From Streptomyces leeuwenhoekii (GTDB lineage: Bacteria; Actinomycetota; Actinomycetes; Streptomycetales; Streptomycetaceae), in contig NZ_LN831790.1 in assembly GCF_001013905.1 (NCBI RefSeq), positions 2,232,001-2,296,000 of the forward strand: DNA of 64,000 bases. Reading direction: 5' to 3'. A program made the position numbers and the translations under genes. The notes beneath the pieces were generated by a model. That model did no database searches. It had not been told where the DNA came from and worked only from the letters and a program-made list of their open reading frames with translations. This document shows positions 15,994-27,195 of the stretch, one piece after another; the first letter of the stretch is position 1, and the number at the start of each line of letters is the position of its first letter.

Positions 15994-18834
15994 TCAGTAG
16001 GCGGGCAGCGTCCGGGGGCCGAGGTCGTCCCGGGCGGGCGGGGGCGCGAGGCGGACGGAGGCGCCGAGCACGCTCAGACCGCGGGGGGCGACGACGACGG
16101 GTTCCAGGGTGACCGCGACGACCTCGGGGTGGTCGTCGACGAGCCGCGACACGCGCAGCAGCAGCTCCTCCAGGGCGGGGGTGTCGGCCGGGGCCGAGCC
16201 GCGCCAGCCGAACAGCAGCGGGGCCGTGCGGATCGAGCGCACCAGGGAGGTCGCCTCGCGCTCGGTGACCGGGATCAGCCGGTGCGCGGTGTCGCCGAGC
16301 AACTGGGTGGCGGCGCCGGCGAGCCCGAAGGAGAGCACCGCTCCGGCCGCCGGGTCGATGACGGCCCGGACGACGGTGTCGACCCCGCGCGGGGCCATGC
16401 CCTGCACCACCGGGCGCAGCTCCTGCGGGGTGCCGAACAGCTCGGTCAACTCGTCGTACGCCCGCCGCAGTTGGTCCTCGTCCGCGAGGTCGAGGCGGAC
16501 GCCGCCCAGGTCGGCGCGGTGCCGCAGGTGCGGGGCGGTGGCCTTGAGGGCCACGGGGTAGCCGAGGCCGCGCGCGGCGGCCACGGCGGCGTCGGGGGTG
16601 GGCGCGGGCAGGGCGCGGTGGACGTGGATGCCGTACCTGCCGAGGAGGTCGCAGGTCTCCTCCGTGCCGAGCGTGAGACCTCGGCCCCGGGCGAGCAGCC
16701 GGTCGATCAGGTCGGCGGCGCCCTTCTCGTCGATGTCCTCGTACTCGGGCACCTTGCCGGGGTCGGCGGCGTCCCGGCGCCACTGGGCGTACCGGACGGC
16801 TTCGGCGAGGGCGCGCACGGCCCGTTCGGCGGCGGGGTAGGCGGGGATCAGGTGGGCGCCCTCGGGGGGCTCGGCGGCGGGGGTCCGCTCGGCGGGGGGC
16901 GCCGGGACGGCGGCATCGGAGGGTGCGCCGGGGTCGGCGGGGGCGGCGGGGCCGGTCTGCGGGGCCGTGCTCGCCGCCGCGGACAGGGCCTGGGCGAGCC
17001 CGCCGAGTTCCACGTGCACGACGAGGACGGGCTTGGCGGGGGTGCGGGCCGAGGCGGACCTCAGGGCCTCGGCGAGCGCCGCGTCGCCGGCCGATCCCTC
17101 CCCCACCGTCGGTATCGCCGTCACGACGACGGCGTCGCAGGTGTCGTCCGCCAGCGCGCGGGACAGCGCCGCGTGGAAGTCCCGGGCCGAGGCCGCCGTG
17201 GTGAGGTCCAGCGGCGGGTGCGGGCGCAGCCCCTCGGCGAGGCACGCGTCGTAGGTCAGCAGGCCCAGCGACTCGGAGTTGCCGAGGATCGCCACACGGG
17301 GCCCGGCCGGCAGTGGCTGCCGGGCGAGCAGCAGGCCCGCGTCGACCAGCTCGGTGATGGTGTCGACGCGGATCACCCCGGCCTGCCGGAGCAGCGCGGA
17401 CACGGTCGCGTGGGGCAGCCGGGTGGCGCGTACGGCGTGCCCCTGGGGCGCCGCGGCCCGGTGGCGGGCGCCCTGGACGACGACCAGGGGCTTGGCCGCG
17501 GCCGTGCGCCGGGCCAGGCGCGTGAACTTGCGCGGGTTGCCGATGGACTCCAGATACATCAGGACGACGTCGGTGTCCGGGTCGTCGTACCAGTACTGGA
17601 GGAGGTCGTTGCCCGAGACGTCGGCGCGGTTGCCGGAGGAGACGAAGGTCGACACGCCGGTGACGCCGGTGACCCCGCCGCCGCGCCGGTGCAGCCGGGA
17701 CAGCAGGGCGATGCCGATCGCGCCGGACTGCGCGAACAGCCCGATGCGGCCGGGGCGGGGCGGCTCGGGGGCGAGGGAGGCGTTGAGCCGTACCCCGGCG
17801 GAGGTGTTGATGACCCCGAAGGCGTTGGGCCCGATGATGCGCATGCCGTACGCACGGGCCTGCCGCACCAGGGCGCGCTGGCGCTCGCGTCCCTCGGGGC
17901 CGCTCTCGGCGTATCCGGCGGAGACCACGACCAGGCCCTGCACGCCGTGCTCGCCGCAGTCGGCGACGGCCTCGGGGACCTGCTCGGCGGGGACGGCGAG
18001 AACCGCGAGGTCGACGGGCCCGTCGATCTCCCGCACCGAGCGGTGGGCGGGCACCCCGTCGAGGTCCCCCTGTCCCTCGGGGAGCGCCTTGTTCACGGCG
18101 TGGAGGCGGCCGGTGAAACCGGCGTCGCGGATGTTGCCCAGGATGCTGCGGCCGACGCCCTTGGCGGTGCGGCCGGCGCCGACGACGGCGACGGAGCCGG
18201 GCGCGAGCAGCCGCCGCACCGAGCGGGCCTCGGCGCGCTGTTCGCGCGCGTACTGCACGGCGAGCGAGCGGTCGGTGGGTTCGAGGTCGAGCTCCAGGCG
18301 GACGACGCCGTCCTCGAAGCTGCGCTTCTGGGTGTAGCCGGCGTCCGTGAACACCTTGATCATCTTGGTGTTGGCGGGCAGCACCTCGGCGGCGAAGCGG
18401 CGGATGCCGCGCTCCCGCGCGACGGCGGCTATGTGCTCCAGCAGGGCGGAGGCGACGCCGCGGCCCTGGTGGGCGTCCTGCACGAGAAAGGCGACCTCGG
18501 CCTCGTCGGCCGGGGCGGAGGCGGGCGTTCCGTCGGCGCCGATGCGGTCGTAGCGTACGGTGGCGATGAACTCGCCGCCCACCGTGGCCGCGAGTCCCAC
18601 CCGGTCCACGAAGTCGTGGTGCGTGAAGCGGTGGACGTCCTTGGCGGACAGGCGGGGGTAGGGCGCGAAGAAGCGGTAGTACTTCGACTCGTCCGAGACC
18701 TGCTCGTAGAAGCTGACCAGGCGCTCTGCGTCATCGACGGTGATGGGGCGGACGCGCGCGGTGCCGCCGTCGCGCAGCACCACGTCGGCCTCCCAGTGGG
18801 CGGGATACTCGTGCCGGTCCGACGAGGTCTGCAT
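15994..18834 (-). CDS. Pat-like protein acetyltransferase with N-terminal GNAT and acyl-CoA-synthetase domains
   Basis: 946 residues in this order: GNAT acetyltransferase (about 18-185, CoA motif QDAHQGRGVASALL); CoA-binding Rossmann domain (about 210-330, GSVAVVGAGRTAKGVG); succinyl-CoA-ligase-like domains (about 335-620); an Ala/Pro-rich linker; and an ATP-grasp domain (about 720-935). Such enzymes acetylate lysines, classically of acyl-CoA synthetases. In enteric Pat the GNAT is C-terminal; the GNAT-first order is typical of streptomycete forms. The synthetase part usually lacks activity and senses acetyl-CoA. The first of the leftward operon; its promoter region is shared with ptsH and contains a DasR box. 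Confidence 0.9.
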   Translation of the reverse strand: MQTSSDRHEYPAHWEADVVLRDGGTARVRPITVDDAERLVSFYEQVSDESKYYRFFAPYPRLSAKDVHRFTHHDFVDRVGLAATVGGEFIATVRYDRIGADGTPASAPADEAEVAFLVQDAHQGRGVASALLEHIAAVARERGIRRFAAEVLPANTKMIKVFTDAGYTQKRSFEDGVVRLELDLEPTDRSLAVQYAREQRAEARSVRRLLAPGSVAVVGAGRTAKGVGRSILGNIRDAGFTGRLHAVNKALPEGQGDLDGVPAHRSVREIDGPVDLAVLAVPAEQVPEAVADCGEHGVQGLVVVSAGYAESGPEGRERQRALVRQARAYGMRIIGPNAFGVINTSAGVRLNASLAPEPPRPGRIGLFAQSGAIGIALLSRLHRRGGGVTGVTGVSTFVSSGNRADVSGNDLLQYWYDDPDTDVVLMYLESIGNPRKFTRLARRTAAAKPLVVVQGARHRAAAPQGHAVRATRLPHATVSALLRQAGVIRVDTITELVDAGLLLARQPLPAGPRVAILGNSESLGLLTYDACLAEGLRPHPPLDLTTAASARDFHAALSRALADDTCDAVVVTAIPTVGEGSAGDAALAEALRSASARTPAKPVLVVHVELGGLAQALSAAASTAPQTGPAAPADPGAPSDAAVPAPPAERTPAAEPPEGAHLIPAYPAAERAVRALAEAVRYAQWRRDAADPGKVPEYEDIDEKGAADLIDRLLARGRGLTLGTEETCDLLGRYGIHVHRALPAPTPDAAVAAARGLGYPVALKATAPHLRHRADLGGVRLDLADEDQLRRAYDELTELFGTPQELRPVVQGMAPRGVDTVVRAVIDPAAGAVLSFGLAGAATQLLGDTAHRLIPVTEREATSLVRSIRTAPLLFGWRGSAPADTPALEELLLRVSRLVDDHPEVVAVTLEPVVVAPRGLSVLGASVRLAPPPARDDLGPRTLPAY

Positions 18835-18969
18835 GGGCCCCAGAGTACGGCTCGCGTACGACAGCGGCGCGGGGCAGGCTGTGGGGGACGGACGCCGGGC
18901 CGAGGCCGCGGTCCGGTGCCCGCGGGGGCGGTCGCACGACCGCCCCGGGCATGCTTCACGATGTGGGAA

Positions 18970-18985
18970 ACTGGTCTAGACAACC
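18970..18985. promoter_or_regulatory. DasR-responsive element (dre) upstream of ptsH
   Basis: ACTGGTCTAGACAACC matches the published dre consensus ACTGGTCTAGACCACT at 13 of 16 positions, including the core TGGTCTAGAC. It ends 25 bp before the ptsH start. DasR is the GlcNAc-sensing GntR repressor that controls PTS genes in Streptomyces. Confidence 0.85.
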
Positions 18986-19010
18986 CTGAACACCTGAAGG
19001 GCAGCATCAC

Positions 19011-19292
19011 ATGGCTGAGCGCCGCGTCAACGTCGGCTGGGCCGAGGGTCTCCACGCCCGCCCCGCCTCCATCTTCGTCCGAGCCGCCACGGCCACAGGC
19101 GTCCCGGTGACGATCGCCAAGGCCGACGGCAACCCCGTCAACGCGGCCTCCATGCTGGCCGTGCTCGGTCTGGGCGCGCAGGGCGGCGAGGAGATCGTCC
19201 TGGCGTCCGACGCCGAGGGTGCGGATGCCGCCCTGGACCGTCTGGCGAAGCTGGTCGCGGAGGGGCTGGAGGAGCTCCCCGAGACCGTCTGA
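19011..19292 (+). CDS. ptsH: Phosphocarrier protein HPr
   Basis: 93 residues with the standard HPr fold: phosphorylated H15 in EGLHARPAS and the regulatory-serine region NAASMLAVLGLG (S47). It carries phosphate from enzyme I to sugar-specific EIIA proteins of the PTS, which in Streptomyces serves GlcNAc and fructose uptake. GAAGGG lies before ATG 19011. A DasR box lies 25 bp upstream, so expression should rise when amino-sugar is present. No ptsI or crr gene is adjacent, as usual in this genus. A strong terminator follows. Confidence 0.96.
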   Translation: MAERRVNVGWAEGLHARPASIFVRAATATGVPVTIAKADGNPVNAASMLAVLGLGAQGGEEIVLASDAEGADAALDRLAKLVAEGLEELPETV

Positions 19293-19325
19293 GCCGCCTG
19301 CCGGGCGCCTTGTGCCCGGCGACGG

Positions 19326-19362
19326 AGCCGCGCCCCCTTCCAGGGGGTGCGGCTTTTCGTTT
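19326..19362 (+). terminator. ptsH terminator
   Basis: AGCCGC-G-CCCCC pairs with GGGGG-T-GCGGCT (12-bp stem with one G-T pair) over a 5-nt loop, followed by TTTCGTTT. A weaker hairpin (GCCGGGC ... GCCCGGC) precedes it. Confidence 0.85.
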
Positions 19363-19606
19363 GCCTTCCGCCTCGTCGCGGTCTCTTTTCTCCCGCGGGG
19401 ATGCCTCTTCCCCGCTGCGGGCGGCACTCTCCCGTGGCAGATGTCCGCTTCTCCGGAACCGGCGCGCGATTTTTCCGCCGGGACAGGAATAGAGGCGCGC
19501 GCAAGGAAAAGGCGGCACGGAAAGGACGACACCGGAAGGGCGGCACCGGAAGTACCGCAAAAAGAGGCCGCAGTCGAATATCGCTTCTTTGTATACGGCG
19601 TCCGTG

Positions 19607-20302
19607 TTAATTCTGTGGGCTCGCCGTGTTTACGCGATGTTGCGAGGTCCTCACAGACTCCGTCCGCACGCCCGCCGCGGGCAGGCGCAGCCGGTGGGCG
19701 GCCGCCGACCGCTCGGTGTGCTGCGCCGTGAGCGCCCGCGCGCGCTCGCTGTCGCCGCGGGCCACCGCGTCCACGATGGCGCCGTGCTCGGCCCACAGCT
19801 CCACCGGGCCGGACGGCGCGTCCACGACGTACATCCAGGCGATCTTGTGGCGTAGCTGGGTCAGCGTCGCGATCAGCGGAGGACTGCCGGAAGCCTGGGT
19901 GAGCGTCTCGTGGAACCAGCCGCCCAGGGAGCGCAGGTCCTCGCTGGTGCCTCGTCTGGCGCGCTCCTGGCCCAGCCGCACCAGGCCCCGCAGCACCTTC
20001 AGGTGCGCCTCGGTGCGGCGCTGGGCGGCCCGGGCGGCGCCGAGCGGTTCCAGCAGCAGGCGGATCTCCAGCAGATCGGCGGCCTCGCGCTCGGTCGGTT
20101 CGGCGACGCACGCGCCCGCGTGCCGCCGGGTCACCACGAATCCCTCGGCCTCCAGGGTGCGCAGCGCCTCGCGGACGGGGACCCGGGAGACGCCGTAGCG
20201 GCGGGCGAGGAGTTCCTCGGTGAGCCGGCTGCCGCGCTCGTGGACGCCGGCGACGATGTCGTCCCGGATCGCCGTGCATACCGAATGCGCCGGAACACGC
20301 AT
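19607..20302 (-). CDS. GntR/FadR-family transcriptional regulator
   Basis: 231 residues: an N-terminal winged helix (ELLARRYGVSRVPVREALRTLEAEGFV) and an all-helical FCD ligand domain with conserved FHETLTQASG and EHGAIVDAVARGD, so the FadR branch of GntR repressors. Effectors of this branch are usually small organic acids; the ligand here is unknown. ATG 20302 has GGAGG seven bases upstream. It stands alone between ptsH and a wall hydrolase gene; no adjacent enzyme suggests a target. It is not DasR, which belongs to the HutC branch with a UTRA domain. Confidence 0.88.
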   Translation of the reverse strand: MRVPAHSVCTAIRDDIVAGVHERGSRLTEELLARRYGVSRVPVREALRTLEAEGFVVTRRHAGACVAEPTEREAADLLEIRLLLEPLGAARAAQRRTEAHLKVLRGLVRLGQERARRGTSEDLRSLGGWFHETLTQASGSPPLIATLTQLRHKIAWMYVVDAPSGPVELWAEHGAIVDAVARGDSERARALTAQHTERSAAAHRLRLPAAGVRTESVRTSQHRVNTASPQN

Positions 20303-20470
20303 GACCGACCTCCGCCTTGATCCCCGTGAAACGTCGACGATGGACGCGTGATGATTGACTCTATGGCAGCGGGCCGGAAATTCCGATGGCGGGCCGTAAT
20401 TCATGGATATTTTTTGGTCAGCCGGGCCCGGACAAAGGGATGGCCGGGGAGCCCGTAAGGTCCCGGAACA

Positions 20471-20502
20471 CGAAAAAGCCCCGGCCGGGAAGCGGCCGGG
20501 GC
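20471..20502 (-). terminator. Terminator of the M23 peptidase gene
   Basis: Read leftward, GCCCCGGCC pairs with GGCCGGGGC (9 bp, 7-nt loop), followed by TTTTTCGTG. It lies 27 bases after the stop. Confidence 0.88.
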
Positions 20503-20528
20503 ACGGGGACGCGGGGGCGTCCGGTGCG

Positions 20529-21314
20529 TCAGAGGGACACGCCGTGCGCGCGGAGGTAGGCGACCGGGTCGACGTCGGAGCCGTACTCGGGCGACATGCG
20601 CGCCTCGAAGTGCAGGTGCGGCCCGGTCACGTTGCCGGTGGCGCCGGACAGGCCGATCTGCTGGCCCGCGGTGACGGTCTGGCCCACGGAAACCGCGATG
20701 GAGGAGAGGTGGCCGTACTGGGTGTAGGTGCCGTCGTGCATCTTGAGGACGACCTGATTGCCGTACGCGCCGCCCCAGCCGGCCTCGACGACCGTGGCGG
20801 CACCGACGGCGTGGACGGGGGTGCCGCTCGCGGCGTGGAAGTCGACGCCGGTGTGGCTGCCCGAGGACCACAGGGAGCTGCCGGCCTGGTAGCCGGTGGA
20901 GACGTAGGAACCGGCGATCGGCATCACGAAGGTGTTGAGCCGCTTGCGCTCGGCCTCGCGGGCGGCGCGCTCCTTGGCCTCGCGGGCCTTCTCGGCGGCC
21001 TCCTTCGCCTCCTCGGCGGCCTCGGCGGCCCGCTCGCGCGCGGCCTCCTCGGCCATCTTGCGCAGGGCGGCCTCCTCGGCGGCGTGCTGCTGCGCGGCGG
21101 CCTGGGCGTCGATCTGGTCGGCGATGGAGTCACCGATGGTGACGACCGGGGTCAGACCGGTCTGCTCGGGAGCCGGCTCGGCTGCGAACGCCGGAGCCGC
21201 CACGGTGCCGATGACGCCGGTGGTGGTGAGGGCCGCGACACCCGCCGCGCGGGCGGTGGTGCGCTGCATCCGGCTGGGACGGCGGTGCTTCCCGGTGGCG
21301 CGCGTGAACGCCAT
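20529..21314 (-). CDS. Secreted M23 (LytM) peptidoglycan endopeptidase
   Basis: 261 residues. A twin-basic-rich signal region with hydrophobic core ends near AFA-AEP (about residue 45). An Ala/Glu/Lys-rich coiled coil (about 70-125) leads to an M23 zinc metallopeptidase domain with HTGVDFHAASGTPV (first His/Asp ligands) and GPHLHFEAR (catalytic HxH). It should cut peptide bridges in the cell wall. AAGGA precedes ATG 21314. The leader carries a c-di-AMP riboswitch, the class that controls cell-wall remodelling enzymes such as Rpf proteins in streptomycetes, so this hydrolase is likely controlled by osmotic or potassium status. Confidence 0.93.
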   Translation of the reverse strand: MAFTRATGKHRRPSRMQRTTARAAGVAALTTTGVIGTVAAPAFAAEPAPEQTGLTPVVTIGDSIADQIDAQAAAQQHAAEEAALRKMAEEAARERAAEAAEEAKEAAEKAREAKERAAREAERKRLNTFVMPIAGSYVSTGYQAGSSLWSSGSHTGVDFHAASGTPVHAVGAATVVEAGWGGAYGNQVVLKMHDGTYTQYGHLSSIAVSVGQTVTAGQQIGLSGATGNVTGPHLHFEARMSPEYGSDVDPVAYLRAHGVSL

Positions 21315-21333
21315 GTACAGACTCGTCCTTTCC

Positions 21334-21500
21334 TTCCCTCTCGCCTACCGGGTTAGCTGACGGGTTCGGAGCAGGAAGGTCTCCTACGGACCCCCTCGCT
21401 GGGCGCGCGGGCGTCCGATTCACCCCAGGGACTGCGGTTGGGTCCCCGGCTCCCCTGGCTCGCGCCGTACGGGGACTCGGCGATGACTGTCCGGTGCCGC
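21334..21500 (-). promoter_or_regulatory. ydaO/yuaA-type c-di-AMP riboswitch
   Basis: Read leftward, the leader contains the class hallmarks in order: GGGGAGCCGGGGACCC, CAGTCCCTGGGGTGAATCGG, TAGGAGACCTTCCTG, TCCGAACCCGTCAGCTAACC and GGTAGGCGAGAGG. The end is about 20 nt before the M23 start codon. This class senses c-di-AMP and turns expression off when it is bound. No T-rich terminator follows within the leader, so control may be by translation or by Rho. Confidence 0.93.
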
Positions 21501-21535
21501 GGGTGCGGCGCACTGCCTGACGGACAGCCTGGAAG

Positions 21536-21565
21536 ACGCTAAGGGGGACGACTTTCGAATCCCAA
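21536..21565 (-). promoter_or_regulatory. Promoter of the riboswitch-M23 transcript
   Basis: On the minus strand TTGGGA (21565-21560) and TAGCGT (21541-21536) are 18 bp apart, a good HrdB-type promoter. It lies about 35 bp upstream of the riboswitch. Confidence 0.65.
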
Positions 21566-21630
21566 ACGAAAGACCGTTTTTGTAGCGCATCCCACAGGGC
21601 AGACAGGCAACCTCCCCCTCAATTCGGGCA

Positions 21631-21666
21631 TAAAAGGGCCCTGGTGACTTCTGCTCACCAGGGCCC
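21631..21666 (-). terminator. Terminator of the M16 peptidase operon
   Basis: GGGCCCTGGTGA pairs perfectly with TCACCAGGGCCC (12 bp, 7-nt loop); read leftward it is followed by TTTTATG. It lies 40 bases beyond the stop of the second M16 gene. Confidence 0.9.
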
Positions 21667-21706
21667 CTCACCCGCGTGCCGCCGCCGGGCCGGCCGGGCG
21701 GCCGGA

Positions 21707-23095
21707 CTACTCGGCCGCGACGACGGTGACTTCGCCGATGCCGAGGGCCTCGACGGGTGCCTTGATCTGCGCGGCGTCACCGACGAGGACGGTCACCAGG
21801 CGGTCCACCGGGAAGGCGTTGACGACCGCCGCGGTGGCCTCCACGGTGCCGGTCGTGGCGAGCTGCCGGTACAGCTCGGCCTGGTAGTCGTCGGGGAGGT
21901 GCTGCTCGACCTGGTCGGCCAGTGTGCCGGCGACGGCCGCCGCGGTCTCGTACTTCAGCGGCGCCACACCGACCAGGTTCTGCACGGCGACATCGCGCTC
22001 GGCGTCGGTGAGCCCCTCCGCGGCGAGCGTGCGCAGCACCGTCCACAGGTCCTCCAGCGCGGGACCGGTGTTGGGGGTGTCGACGGAGCCGCTGATCGCG
22101 AGCATCGCGGCGCCCGTGCCGTCCGGCGCCGACCGCAGGACCTGGCCGAACGCCCGCACGCCGTAGGTGTAGCCCTTCTCCTCGCGCAGGACGCGGTCCA
22201 GGCGGGAGGTGAGGGTGCCGCCGAGGCAGTAGGTGCCGAGCACCTGCGCCGGCCACACGCGGTCGTGCCGGTCCGGCCCGGTGCGGCCGATCAGCAACTG
22301 CGTCTGGACGGCGCCGGGGCGGTCCACGATGACGACCCGGCCGGTGTCGTCCGCGACCACCGGGGGCACCGGCCGCGGCTCGGCCGGGGAGCCGGTCCAC
22401 GCGCCGAGGGTGTCGCCGAGCAGCGCGTCGAGGTCGACGCCGGTGAGGTCGCCGACGACCACGGCGGTGGCCGTGGCGGGGCGGACGTGCCGCTCGTAGA
22501 AGGCGCGCACGGCCGCGGAGTCGATGTTCGCGACCGTCTCCTCCGTGCCCTGGCGGGGGCGAGACATGCGCGAATCGGCCGGGAAGAGCTCCTTGGAGAG
22601 CTCCTTGGCGGCCCGGCGGGAAGGATTGGCCAGCTCGTGCGGGATCTCGTCGAGGCGGTTGCGCACGAGCCGCTCGACCTCGCTGTCGGCGAAGGCGGGC
22701 GCCCGCAGGGCGTCGGCGATCAGGCCGAGCGCCTTGGCCAGGCGGGAGGCGGGCACCTCCAGGCTCAGCCGCACGCCCGGGTGGTCGGCGTGCGCGTCCA
22801 GGGTGGCGCCGCAGCGCTCCAGCTCGGCGGCGAACTCCTCGGCGGAATGCTTGTCGGTGCCCTCCGAGAAGGCCCGCGCCATGATCGTGGCGACACCGTC
22901 GAGACCGGCCGGCTCGGCCTCCAACGGCGCGTTCAGCAGCACTTCCACGGCCACGACCTGCTGGCCGGGGCGGTGGCAGCGCAGGACCGTCAGTCCGTTG
23001 GCCAGCGTCCCGCGCTCGGGGGCCGGGAACGCCCACGGCTTGGGCTCGCCGGCCTGCGGCTGGGGGTGGAAGTCCATCGTGGCGAGCTCGGTCAC
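21707..23095 (-). CDS. M16 family peptidase-like protein, non-catalytic chain
   Basis: 462 residues with the two-lobed M16 fold. The place of the zinc motif reads GVATIMARAFSEGT instead of HxxEH, so metal binding is lost. The R/Y substrate-binding pair typical of non-catalytic partners is present (GYTYGVRAFGQ). It overlaps the preceding gene by 4 nt (ATGA), so the two chains are translated together and probably form a heterodimer like mitochondrial processing peptidase. No signal peptide is visible. Start ATG 23095. Confidence 0.88.
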   Translation of the reverse strand: MTELATMDFHPQPQAGEPKPWAFPAPERGTLANGLTVLRCHRPGQQVVAVEVLLNAPLEAEPAGLDGVATIMARAFSEGTDKHSAEEFAAELERCGATLDAHADHPGVRLSLEVPASRLAKALGLIADALRAPAFADSEVERLVRNRLDEIPHELANPSRRAAKELSKELFPADSRMSRPRQGTEETVANIDSAAVRAFYERHVRPATATAVVVGDLTGVDLDALLGDTLGAWTGSPAEPRPVPPVVADDTGRVVIVDRPGAVQTQLLIGRTGPDRHDRVWPAQVLGTYCLGGTLTSRLDRVLREEKGYTYGVRAFGQVLRSAPDGTGAAMLAISGSVDTPNTGPALEDLWTVLRTLAAEGLTDAERDVAVQNLVGVAPLKYETAAAVAGTLADQVEQHLPDDYQAELYRQLATTGTVEATAAVVNAFPVDRLVTVLVGDAAQIKAPVEALGIGEVTVVAAE

Positions 23096-24465
23096 TTGGC
23101 CGCCTCCTCGTTCTCGTCGGTGGCCTCGGTGCTCTCGTCGGTGGCCTCGGTCTCGGCGTCCGGGGCGACGGGCTCGTAGACGAGCACCGCGCGGTTGTCG
23201 GGGCGCAGGCGGGCCTGGGCGATCTCCTGGACCTCCTCGGCCGTCACCTCCAGAACGCGCTGCACCGCGGTCAGGGCGAGCTGCGGGTCACCGAAGAGGA
23301 CGGCGAAGCGGCACAGTTCGTCGGCGCGGCCGGCGACCGTGCCGAGCCGGTCCAGCCACTCGCGCTCCAACTGGGCCTGGGCGCGTTCCATTTCCTCGGC
23401 GGTCGGCCCCTGCTCGGCGAAGCGGGCGAGCTCCTCGTCGATGGCGGCCTCGATCACGGGCACCTCGACGTCGCCGGACGTCTTCACGTCCAGCCAGCCC
23501 AGCGAGGGCGCCCCGGCGAGCCGCAGCAGGCCGAAGCCGGCCGCGACGGCCGTGCGGTCGCGGCGCACGAGGCGGTTGTAGAGGCGGGACGACTCGCCGC
23601 CGCCGAGGATGGTGAGCGCCAGGTCGGCGGCGTCGCACGCGCGCGTGCCGTCGTGCGGGAGGCGGTAGGCGGCCATCAGCGCACGGGCCGGGACCTCCTC
23701 CTCGACGACCTCGCGCAGTTGCCCGCCGATGATGTCGGGCAGCGAGCCGTCGCGCGGGGCGGGCTTGCCGTCGTGCGAGGGGATGGAGCCGAAGTACTTC
23801 TCGATCCAGGCGAGCGTCTGCTCGGGGTCGATGTCGCCGACGACCGACAGCACCGCGTTGTTCGGCGCGTAGTACGTGCGGAAGAACTGGCGGGCGTCCT
23901 CCAGGGTCGCCGCGTCCAGGTCGGCCATCGAGCCGATCGGGGTGTGGTGGTAGGGGTGGCCCTCCGGGTAGGCGAGGGCGGTCAGCTTCTCGAACGCGGT
24001 GCCGTAGGGCACGTTGTCGTAGCGCTGGCGGCGCTCGTTCTTGACCACGTCCCGCTGGTTCTCCATCGACTCGTCGTCGAGGGCGGTCAGCAGGGAGCCC
24101 ATGCGGTCGGCCTCCAGCCAGAGGGCGAGCTCGAGCTGGTGGGCGGGCATGGTCTCGAAGTAGTTGGTGCGCTCGAAACTGGTGGTGCCGTTGAGCGAGC
24201 CGCCGGCGCCCTGCACCAGCTCGAAGTGGCCGTTGCCCTTCACCTGGGCGGAGCCCTGGAACATGAGGTGCTCGAAAAGGTGAGCCAGGCCGGTACGCCC
24301 CTTGACTTCGTGGCGGGAGCCGACGTCGTACCAGAGGCACACCGCCGCGACCGGGGTCAGGTGGTCCTCGGAGAGCACCACGCGCAGGCCGTTGGCCAGG
24401 CGGTGCTCGGTCGCTGTCAGGCCGCCGGAGCCTGCCTGGGCTGTGGCCGTGTGACCCATGGGCAT
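23092..24465 (-). CDS. M16 family zinc peptidase, catalytic chain
   Basis: 457 residues. The inverted zinc motif is HLFEH (H62, E65, H66) in GLAHLFEHLMFQGS, with the downstream Glu in VVKNERRQRY. A glycine-rich hinge joins the two halves. The enzyme should act as a cytoplasmic oligopeptidase or processing peptidase with the following non-catalytic chain. ATG 24465 follows AGGGA at good spacing; ATG 24459 is also in frame but has no spacing left for that site. It is the first of a two-gene leftward operon, diverging from parC. Confidence 0.92.
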   Translation of the reverse strand: MPMGHTATAQAGSGGLTATEHRLANGLRVVLSEDHLTPVAAVCLWYDVGSRHEVKGRTGLAHLFEHLMFQGSAQVKGNGHFELVQGAGGSLNGTTSFERTNYFETMPAHQLELALWLEADRMGSLLTALDDESMENQRDVVKNERRQRYDNVPYGTAFEKLTALAYPEGHPYHHTPIGSMADLDAATLEDARQFFRTYYAPNNAVLSVVGDIDPEQTLAWIEKYFGSIPSHDGKPAPRDGSLPDIIGGQLREVVEEEVPARALMAAYRLPHDGTRACDAADLALTILGGGESSRLYNRLVRRDRTAVAAGFGLLRLAGAPSLGWLDVKTSGDVEVPVIEAAIDEELARFAEQGPTAEEMERAQAQLEREWLDRLGTVAGRADELCRFAVLFGDPQLALTAVQRVLEVTAEEVQEIAQARLRPDNRAVLVYEPVAPDAETEATDESTEATDENEEAAK

Positions 24466-24741
24466 GTACGTCCCTTCGATCGCGGAATCATCGGGTGAAC
24501 CGCAGCTTTCCTGCCGGTCCTGCCACTGTATGCAAGCGTGCGGACCAGCGGTGAAGTTCCCGGCCGCCGTACGCCGAGAGCGAGCACGCGGTTACGGGGT
24601 CACCGGGCGTGAGGGCGTACCCTGCGGGCAGCACCGGGCCCGGGAAGCCGGTGACGGGTCCTCGTCGGCCGCTGTCAGTGCCCCGGGCCACAATGGTCCG
24701 CGTCAGATCCCCGTCCACGCTTCAGCAAGGAGCCGGCAGCG

Positions 24742-27191
<2,450 letters not shown>

Positions 27192-27195
<4 letters not shown>

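Noticed and set aside
16129..19110. 993-codon rightward frame
   Set aside because: It is antisense to the Pat-like gene, Gly/Val/Arg-rich and without motifs; a typical shadow in high-GC DNA.
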